A model generated the notes under the pieces. It searched no databases, was not told the origin of the DNA, and saw only the letters and a list, made by a program, of their open reading frames with translations. Positions 6,770 to 11,782 of a stretch of DNA of 11,782 nucleotides are shown here, piece after piece. A program made the position numbers and the translations under genes. The number at the start of each line of letters is the position of its first letter. The stretch's first letter is position 1. The stretch lies in the NCBI GenBank assembly GCA_046094825.1, contig JBJTIF010000066.1, positions 1-11,782 of the forward strand, in the 5' to 3' direction. The DNA is from JBJTIF01 sp046094825. Lineage in GTDB: Bacteria; Actinomycetota; UBA4738; HRBIN12.

Positions 6770-8274
6770 GCCGCCCGCACCTCCGCGAACGCTCCCGGGA
6801 TCGCGTCGGCGAGGTCCGCCGCGGTCGCGCCGTCGCCCCGCGAGGCCGCGGCGCGATCGCCCGCGAGCCCGTGGACGAACGCGCCGGCGACCGCGGCGTC
6901 GCGGGGCGCGAGGCCACGCGCGAGGAGTGCGCCGATGAGCCCCGCGAGGACGTCTCCGGAGCCCGCGGTCGCGAGCGTCGGGCCGCCCGTCGGGTTCACC
7001 GTCGCGCGACCGTCCGGCGTCGCGACGACCGTGCCCGGTCCCTTGAGGAGCGCGACGGCACCGGTGCGCGCCGCGAGGACGCGGGCGGCGCCAATCCGGT
7101 CCGAATCGGGTCGCGGGTCGTCGGATCGGAGCAGCCGTCGGCATTCCGCGACGTGGGGGGTGAGGACGAGTCCGCCGGCCCCGGCCGAGAGCGGGGCGTC
7201 GACGAACGCGGCGAGGCCGTCGGCATCGAGGACCGTCGGAAGCGCGAGCGACGCGAGCGTCGCCCGGATCCACGCCGCGGTCGAGGGGTCGCGGCCCGCG
7301 CCCGGACCGAGGACGACCGCGTGGGCGCGGTCGAGGGCGGCGGCGAGGGAACCGTCGTCGCCCGCGAGGGCGCCGTCCGCCGTCTCCGGGAGCGGGAGGA
7401 ACGTCGCGCTCGGCACGAGCACCTCGAGCACCGGGAGGATGCCCGCCGGCACCGCGACCTGGACGAGGCCGGCGCCGCCCCGCATCGCGGCGGACGCCGC
7501 GAGCGCCGCGGCGCCGGGCATCACCCGCGAGCCGCCGATCACGACGACGACCGCCTCGCGCTTGTGGGCAGCTCGGTCGCGGCGTGGCAGGACGTCGGCG
7601 ACGTCGCCGGCTTCGACGAGGCAGCAGCCGTCGGGGATGAGGTCGTCGGGGAACCCGATCTCGGCGACGTCGACGGGACCCGCGGTCTCGGGTGCGGCGA
7701 CGAGCCCGGTCTTCAGCGACCCGAACGTGACGGTGGCGTCCGCCCGGACCACGGGTCCGGCGATCGCGCCGGTGCCCGCGTCGAGCCCCGACGGGACGTC
7801 GACGGCGAGCACCGGACATGCGCCGGCATCGAGCGCGACGATCGCGGCGGCGACCGCATCGCGGGCGGGCCCGCGGAAGCCGATACCGACGATCGCGTCG
7901 ACGGCCGCGTCGGAGCGCGCGAGCTCGCGCGCGAGGACGTCGCCGTCGAGCCGGAGCACCGGCACCCCGAGTTCCTCCGCGGCGCGGCGGGCCGACGCGG
8001 CCGGCACGCGCGTCGCCGGCCCGCCGACCGCGACGACGGTCACCGCGACGCCCCATCCGTGGAGCACGCGCGCGGCGACGAACCCGTCGCCGCCGTTGTT
8101 CCCCGCGCCGCAGACGACGGTGACGCGTCGTCCGTAGCGGCCGCCCGCGAGCGCGACGGCGGCGCGGGCGACGGCGTGCCCCGCGCGCTCCATGAGCGTG
8201 GCCGCGGGGATGCCCCTCGCCTGGGTCGCCGCGTCGAGCGCGGCGGCCTCGTCCGGCGTGAGGATCGGCCTCAC
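6766..8274 (-). CDS. nnr: Bifunctional NAD(P)H-hydrate epimerase / ADP-dependent (S)-NAD(P)H-hydrate dehydratase
   Basis: Repairs hydrated NADH and NADPH: the N-terminal domain epimerises R and S forms, and the C-terminal domain dehydrates the S form using ADP. Of 502 residues, about 1-215 form the YjeF-N domain with GAGNNGGDG (56-64), the catalytic Asp region DAIVGIGFRG (126-135) and DVPSGLDAGTG (159-169). Residues ~225-502 form the ribokinase-like dehydratase with IGGSRVMPGAAALAA (246-260), MRGGAGLV (264-271), LTPHVAE (371-377), KGPGTV (411-416) and TAGSGDVLAG (436-445), where D441 is catalytic. GSGD replaces the common GTGD. The GTG at 8274 overlaps the acpS stop as GTGA. Both halves look intact. 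Confidence 0.95.
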   Translation of the reverse strand: MRPILTPDEAAALDAATQARGIPAATLMERAGHAVARAAVALAGGRYGRRVTVVCGAGNNGGDGFVAARVLHGWGVAVTVVAVGGPATRVPAASARRAAEELGVPVLRLDGDVLARELARSDAAVDAIVGIGFRGPARDAVAAAIVALDAGACPVLAVDVPSGLDAGTGAIAGPVVRADATVTFGSLKTGLVAAPETAGPVDVAEIGFPDDLIPDGCCLVEAGDVADVLPRRDRAAHKREAVVVVIGGSRVMPGAAALAASAAMRGGAGLVQVAVPAGILPVLEVLVPSATFLPLPETADGALAGDDGSLAAALDRAHAVVLGPGAGRDPSTAAWIRATLASLALPTVLDADGLAAFVDAPLSAGAGGLVLTPHVAECRRLLRSDDPRPDSDRIGAARVLAARTGAVALLKGPGTVVATPDGRATVNPTGGPTLATAGSGDVLAGLIGALLARGLAPRDAAVAGAFVHGLAGDRAAASRGDGATAADLADAIPGAFAEVRAA

Positions 8275-8645
8275 GGGCGCACCGCCACCGCGAACGCGAC
8301 CGCGTTCGTCTTCTCGTGCGTGAACGTCACGAGCACCTCGGACACGCCGAGCGACTCGGCGCGACGGAGCGCGTTGCCCACGAGCCGGATCGCGGGCGCG
8401 CCGGAAGGCGCGCGGACGACGCTGATGTCCTTCCACCCGCGGCGGGGGTAGCCGCCGAGGGCCTTCAGGACGGCCTCCCGGGCCGCGAACCGACCGGCGT
8501 AGGACTCGGCCGGACGCGCCTTCCGCTCGCAGTACGTGCGCTCCTCGTCGGTGAACACGCGCTCCCGCATCGAGGGGTGCCGCTCGAGGGCGCGCTCCAT
8601 CCGGGCGATCTCGCAGATGTCCACGCCGAGGCCCGCGATCTCCAC
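8271..8645 (-). CDS. acpS: Holo-[acyl-carrier-protein] synthase
   Basis: Transfers 4'-phosphopantetheine from CoA to a serine of acyl carrier protein, activating fatty acid synthesis. The 124-residue product has the size of the small AcpS class. GLGVDICEIARM (5-16) holds the metal-binding D9, and GRFAAREAVLKAL (51-63) holds E57 and K61. The end VTFTHEKTNAVAFAVA (106-121) is the usual last strand pair. The GTG at 8645 is the only plausible start: the frame upstream has no other start codon before low-complexity sequence. There is no ribosome site, but a TACGCT box lies 7 nt upstream, suggesting a leaderless message. First gene of the ten-gene overlapping operon. Confidence 0.94.
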   Translation of the reverse strand: MEIAGLGVDICEIARMERALERHPSMRERVFTDEERTYCERKARPAESYAGRFAAREAVLKALGGYPRRGWKDISVVRAPSGAPAIRLVGNALRRAESLGVSEVLVTFTHEKTNAVAFAVAVRP

Positions 8646-8788
8646 GGCCGCAAGCGTAGCGGGGGTGGCCGAGGCGGGGTCCCGCCGCGCCGGACCCTGC
8701 GGACCGGGGCCGTGCGCGCGGGGCGCTCCCTCCGTGCGGGGATCCCCGACCCTGCGCGGCTCCCGGTCCCGCATCGGGCGGCCCGGCG
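8646..8788. other. Intergenic gap between glmS and acpS
   Basis: This is the longest non-coding stretch between two genes above the groES leader (143 nt). It holds a perfect 12-bp palindrome CGGGGATCCCCG (8737-8748), a second dyad GGCGGGGTCCCGCC (8673-8686), and a 9-bp direct repeat GACCCTGCG (8693-8701 and 8748-8756). The palindromes may end glmS transcription, though no U-tract follows. A possible acpS -10 box lies at its low end. No small gene with coding character was seen. Confidence 0.5.
8653..8658 (-). promoter_or_regulatory. Possible -10 box of a leaderless acpS-operon promoter
   Basis: The minus strand reads TACGCT (TAnnnT pattern) with its last base 7 nt before the acpS GTG, so transcription would begin at or next to the start codon. 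The upstream region gives only a weak -35 candidate built around GAC. The absence of a ribosome site before acpS supports leaderless translation, but the box is short and this remains a guess. Confidence 0.35.
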
Positions 8789-10615
8789 TCACTCCACGGT
8801 GACGCTCTTCGCGAGGTTCCGGGGACGATCGACGTCGCAACCCCGAAGCCGCGCGACGTGGTACGCGAGGAGCTGGAGGGGCGGCGTCACGACGACCGGC
8901 GCGAGGAGCTCGGGCGTCTCCGGGACCCAGAGCACGTCGTCCGCGAGGTCCGCGACCTCCGCGGTCCCCTCCGTCGCGACCGCGACGATCCGCGCGCCCC
9001 GCGCCTTCACCTCCTGGATGTTCGAGAGCATCTTCGGCAGCACGTGGCACGCCGGCGCGATCGCGACGACGGGCATCCCCTCGTCGACGAGCGCGATGGG
9101 GCCGTGCTTCAGTTCGCCGGCCGCGTACCCCTCCGCGTGGAGGTACGAGATCTCCTTCAGCTTCAGCGCTCCCTCGAGGGCTGCGGGGTACCCCGTGTGG
9201 CGACCGATGAAGAGCGCGTCGCGCGCGTCCGCGAGCCACGCGGCGATCCCGCGCACCTGGGGCTCGAGCTCGAGCGTCCGCGCGACCTGCGTCGGCAGGT
9301 CGGCGAGGCGGGCCATCGCGTCGCGGGCTTCCTCGGGGACGAGGCCGCCCCGCACCTGCGCGAGGTAGAGCGCGACGAGGTGGAGCGCGACCATCTGGGT
9401 CGCGAACGTCTTCGTCGCGGCGACGCCGATCTCCGGGCCCGCGTGGGTGTAGAGGACGGCGTCCGCGTCGCGCGCGAGCGACGACCCGACCGTGTTCGTC
9501 ACCGCCAGGACCCGGGACCCCTGTCGCCGCGCGTACCGCGCCGCCTCGAGCGTGTCGATCGTCTCCCCCGACTGCGACACCGCGAGCGTGAGCGTGTCGG
9601 GACCGAGGACGGGCGCGCGGTAGCGGAACTCCGACGCGATGTCGATCTCGACCGGGAGCCGCGTGTGGTGCTCGATCGCGTACTTGCCGACCAGTCCGGA
9701 GTGGTACGCGGTACCGCACGCGACGACGAAGACCTTCCCCACGTCGCGCAGGAGCTCGGGGTCGAGCTTCACCTCGTCGAGCACGAGGAGCCCCGCCGCG
9801 TCGGTGCGGGCGGCGAGCGTGTCGCGGATCGCCGCGGGCTGCTCGTCGATCTCCTTGCGCATGAAGTCCTCGTACCCGCCCTTGCGGGCCCGCACGACAT
9901 CCCAGTCGACCGCGATCGCCTCGGCGGCGACCGGGTCGCCCGCGAGGTCGGTGATCCGGACGCCGTCCGGCCGCAGCTCTGCCACCTGCCCCTCCTCGAG
10001 GGGGATGACGCGGCGGGTGCGGTCGAGGATCGCGGGGATGTCGGAGGCGAGGAGGGCCTCGCCGTCCCCGACGCCGACGACGAGCGGCGAGGAGACCTTC
10101 ACGCCGACGACGAGCCCCGGGTCCTCGGCGGAGACGACGACGAGCGCGTACGCCCCGCGGAGACGCCGGGTCACGGCACGGACGCGATCCGCGAGCGGTC
10201 CCTCGGCCTCCTCGAGGAGGTGCGCGACCACCTCGGTGTCGGTGGCGGAGGCGACGACGTGACCGCGCTCCTCGAGCTCGGCGCGCAGCGCGGCGTGGTT
10301 CTCGACGATCCCGTTGTGGATCACCGCGATCCGTCCCGTGCAGTCGAGGTGGGGGTGGGCGTTCGCATCCGTCGGTGCGCCGTGCGTCGCCCACCGCGTG
10401 TGACCGATCGCCGTCACGCCGCCCGGGGCGCCGGCGGCGGCGATCGCCTCGTCGAGGGCCGCGAGGCGACCCGCGCGGCGCAGGACGGTGAGCCCGCCGT
10501 CACCGACGACCGCGACGCCGGCCGAGTCGTACCCGCGGTACTCGAGCCGACGGAGCCCCTCGAGCACGATCGGGAGCGCCTCGTCCGGACCGACGTAGCC
10601 GACGATGCCGCACAC
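8789..10615 (-). CDS. glmS: Glutamine--fructose-6-phosphate aminotransferase (isomerizing)
   Basis: Makes glucosamine-6-phosphate from fructose-6-phosphate and glutamine, the first step toward UDP-GlcNAc. The 608-residue protein matches the usual ~609. The glutaminase domain starts with C2 after the initiator, the nucleophile once Met is removed. It shows LEYRGYDSAG (24-33), GHTRWATHG (71-79), HNGIVEN (100-106) and ATDTEV (124-129). The first SIS domain has CGTAYHS (300-306), SQSGET (347-352) and GPEIGVAATKTFATQ (393-407). The second has EISYLHAEGYAAGELKHGP (488-506), and the C-terminus NLAKSVTVE carries K603. The GTG at 10615 is fixed because Cys must follow the initiator. No ribosome site precedes it; an extended -10 box lies 6 nt upstream. 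No glmS riboswitch is visible in the short upstream region. Confidence 0.97.
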   Translation of the reverse strand: MCGIVGYVGPDEALPIVLEGLRRLEYRGYDSAGVAVVGDGGLTVLRRAGRLAALDEAIAAAGAPGGVTAIGHTRWATHGAPTDANAHPHLDCTGRIAVIHNGIVENHAALRAELEERGHVVASATDTEVVAHLLEEAEGPLADRVRAVTRRLRGAYALVVVSAEDPGLVVGVKVSSPLVVGVGDGEALLASDIPAILDRTRRVIPLEEGQVAELRPDGVRITDLAGDPVAAEAIAVDWDVVRARKGGYEDFMRKEIDEQPAAIRDTLAARTDAAGLLVLDEVKLDPELLRDVGKVFVVACGTAYHSGLVGKYAIEHHTRLPVEIDIASEFRYRAPVLGPDTLTLAVSQSGETIDTLEAARYARRQGSRVLAVTNTVGSSLARDADAVLYTHAGPEIGVAATKTFATQMVALHLVALYLAQVRGGLVPEEARDAMARLADLPTQVARTLELEPQVRGIAAWLADARDALFIGRHTGYPAALEGALKLKEISYLHAEGYAAGELKHGPIALVDEGMPVVAIAPACHVLPKMLSNIQEVKARGARIVAVATEGTAEVADLADDVLWVPETPELLAPVVVTPPLQLLAYHVARLRGCDVDRPRNLAKSVTVE

Positions 10616-10621
10616 GCGGCG

Positions 10622-10630
10622 AGGCTAGCA
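10622..10630 (-). promoter_or_regulatory. Possible extended -10 box of a leaderless glmS promoter
   Basis: The minus strand reads TGCTAGCCT, matching the extended -10 pattern TGnTAnnnT, and ends 6 nt before the glmS GTG. The transcript would therefore start at or within a base or two of the start codon. Only a weak GAC-containing -35 candidate lies upstream. The 50-nt gap between glmM and glmS also holds a small imperfect hairpin (10628-10642) without a U-tract. Confidence 0.4.
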
Positions 10631-10665
10631 GTGCGGCGCTGCGTGGGTCGCGCGTCCGAGGTCGA

Positions 10666-11703
10666 TCAGCCGAGCGCCACGCGGACGATGCCCGCGATCG
10701 TGTCGGCGTGGCGCGCGGCGGCCTCGGCGGTCGTCGCCTCGACCATGACCCGCACGAGCTCCTCGGTCCCCGAGGCACGGACGAGGATGCGCCCGTCGTC
10801 GCCGAGGTCCTCCTCCGCGGAGCGCACCGCCGTCCACACGGCGACCGCGCCGGCGAGCTCGGCGCGGTCGCGGACCGGGACGTTCACGAGGACCTGCGGG
10901 AGCCGCCGCATCGAGGCGGCGAGGGCATCCACGCCGACCCCGCGCCGCGACGCGAGGGAGAGGAACCGCACCGCGGTGAGGAGCCCGTCACCCGTCGACG
11001 CGTCGTCGAGGAAGATCACGTGCCCGGACTGCTCACCCCCGAGGTTCGCCCCGTGCGCGACCATCGCCTCGAGGACGTAGCGGTCGCCGACGGGCGTCTC
11101 GAGGACGCGGATGCCCGCCTCGCGCATCGCGAGTCGGAACCCGAGGTTCGCCATGACGGTCGCGACGACCGTGTCCCCCGCGAGCGTCCCCGCCTCGCGC
11201 ATCGCGATCGCGCACGCCGCGAGCACCTGGTCGCCGTCGATGACCGCGCCGCCCCGGTCGGCGAAGAGCGCCCGGTCCGCATCGCCGTCGAAGGCCACCC
11301 CGGCGTCTGCACCCGTGCGGCGCACCTCCGCCGCCACGACCTCCGGATGGAGCGCGCCGCACGCGAGGTTGATGTTCGACCCGTCGGGCGCGTCGTGGAT
11401 CGCGTGGACCTCGGCCCCGAGCGCGGCGAGGGCGCGCGGAGCGACGTGCGACGCGGCGCCGTTCGCGCAGTCGACGACGATCCGCAGGCCGTCGAGTCGC
11501 GCCTCGGCCCGCCCGACGACGTGGTCCGCGTACGTGGCCTCCGCGTCGGGGAACGGCAGGATGCTCCCCCGCGACGCGCCGTCGTCCCCGACGTCGAGCG
11601 CAGCCTCGATCGCGTCCTCCGTCGCGTCCGCGAGCTTGCGGCCTCCGCGACCGAAGAGCTTGATCCCGTTGTACTCGGGCGGGTTGTGCGACGCGGAGGC
11701 CAC
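10666..11703 (-). CDS. glmM: Phosphoglucosamine mutase GlmM, N-terminal third missing at a chimeric junction
   Basis: GlmM converts glucosamine-6-phosphate to glucosamine-1-phosphate, linking GlmS to UDP-GlcNAc. The open frame gives 345 residues against ~445-450 for the family. It opens with the active-site segment SASHNPPEYNGIKLF (3-17; phosphoserine S5), which belongs near residue 100, so about 100 N-terminal residues are absent. The rest is intact: metal loop DGDADR (139-144), GEQSGH (223-228) and the phosphate loop RASGTEELVRVM (309-320), where E replaces the more usual P after SGTE. Upstream of codon S5 the DNA is a reversed copy of codons for residues ~53-82. The GTG at 11703 therefore lies in copied sequence and is not a real start; genuine glmM sequence ends about 11688-11697. 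Called partial, probably through an artefact. Confidence 0.92.
   Translation of the reverse strand: MASASHNPPEYNGIKLFGRGGRKLADATEDAIEAALDVGDDGASRGSILPFPDAEATYADHVVGRAEARLDGLRIVVDCANGAASHVAPRALAALGAEVHAIHDAPDGSNINLACGALHPEVVAAEVRRTGADAGVAFDGDADRALFADRGGAVIDGDQVLAACAIAMREAGTLAGDTVVATVMANLGFRLAMREAGIRVLETPVGDRYVLEAMVAHGANLGGEQSGHVIFLDDASTGDGLLTAVRFLSLASRRGVGVDALAASMRRLPQVLVNVPVRDRAELAGAVAVWTAVRSAEEDLGDDGRILVRASGTEELVRVMVEATTAEAAARHADTIAGIVRVALG
11455..11548 (+). repeat. Left arm of a 94-bp perfect inverted repeat (inside glmM)
   Basis: These bases are the exact reverse complement of 11689-11782, with no mismatch found in base-by-base comparison. This arm lies in normal coding sequence of glmM (about residues 53-84 of the open frame), so it is the original copy. 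Confidence 0.97.
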
Positions 11704-11782
11704 GTACGCGGACCACGTCGTCGGGCGGGCCGAGGCGCGACTCGACGGCCTGCGGATCGTCGTCGACTGCGCGAACGGCGCC
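11689..11782 (-). repeat. Right arm of the 94-bp inverted repeat, running to the window edge
   Basis: This is a perfect reversed copy of 11455-11548, separated from it by 140 nt. Read on the plus strand it encodes TYADHVVGRAEARLDG and onward, the interior of GlmM. It replaces the 5' third of glmM and runs without interruption to the last base, so the full arm may be longer. A fold-back chimera at a contig end is the simplest explanation. Confidence 0.97.

Noticed and set aside
6116..8137. 673-codon plus-strand frame opposite alr and nnr
   Set aside because: Long stop-free antisense frames are expected at this GC content. The product has no recognisable domain and covers two clearly real genes.
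8646..10394. Apparent 707-codon frame that would extend AcpS far upstream
   Set aside because: The added part is a shadow of glmS and the gap, and AcpS proteins are normally about 120 residues.
10628..10642. Small hairpin between glmM and glmS as a terminator or glmS ribozyme
   Set aside because: The stem is only 6 bp with one wobble pair and no U-tract, and the 50-nt gap is far too short for the glmS ribozyme.
8858..11080. 740-codon open frame on the plus strand opposite glmS and glmM
   Set aside because: Its product is Arg/Asp/Glu/Val-rich low-complexity sequence, the usual mirror of a high-GC gene on the other strand, while glmS and glmM on the minus strand show full family motifs.
11689..11782. 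Inverted repeat as a transposon end or phage attachment site
   Set aside because: Both arms are glmM coding sequence, one is a plain reversed copy, and no transposase, target duplication or terminal motif is present.

Overview
The window is very GC-rich bacterial DNA, and every convincing gene lies on the minus strand, so the biological reading order runs from the high coordinates to the low ones. That order is glmM (5' part missing), glmS, acpS, nnr (NAD(P)HX epimerase/dehydratase), alr, a P1-family (DmpA/NylC-like) peptidase, a family-4 uracil-DNA glycosylase, tsaE, tsaB, rimI, tsaD, an NAD-dependent sugar epimerase, then groES behind its own promoter. The backbone glmM-glmS-acpS-nnr-alr-tsaE-tsaB-rimI-tsaD-groES is the order known from Actinomycetota, and frequent GTG starts and possible leaderless starts fit that. 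A high-GC Chloroflexota lineage cannot be excluded from sequence reading alone. No RNA gene, insertion sequence, CRISPR array or phage gene is visible.

Layout. (1) 10666-11782: glmM, whose first ~100 codons are replaced by a fold-back copy of its own interior. A perfect 94-bp inverted repeat ends exactly at the window edge, most simply an amplification or assembly chimera. (2) 8789-10615: glmS, with a possible leaderless promoter. (3) 478-8645: ten genes, acpS to the epimerase, in one unit with no intergenic base. All nine junctions overlap by 1, 4 or 29 nt, and a weak leaderless promoter may lie before acpS. (4) 321-477: a GC hairpin closing the operon, then a -35/-10 promoter and a CIRCE (HrcA) operator. 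(5) 21-317: groES, with groEL expected just beyond base 1.

How the genes fit together. GlmM and GlmS make glucosamine phosphates for UDP-GlcNAc, and Alr supplies D-alanine, so these serve peptidoglycan. AcpS activates the acyl carrier protein for lipid synthesis. Nnr repairs damaged NAD(P)H. TsaE, TsaB and TsaD transfer threonylcarbamoyl to tRNA A37 (t6A), and RimI is their usual N-acetyltransferase neighbour. The glycosylase removes uracil from DNA. The whole is a housekeeping growth operon beside a heat-shock unit. I found no evidence of a novel defence or mobile system. The most notable observations are the terminal inverted repeat, a His in place of the catalytic Tyr in the epimerase, a clamp-binding-like tail on the glycosylase, and the fully overlapped operon.
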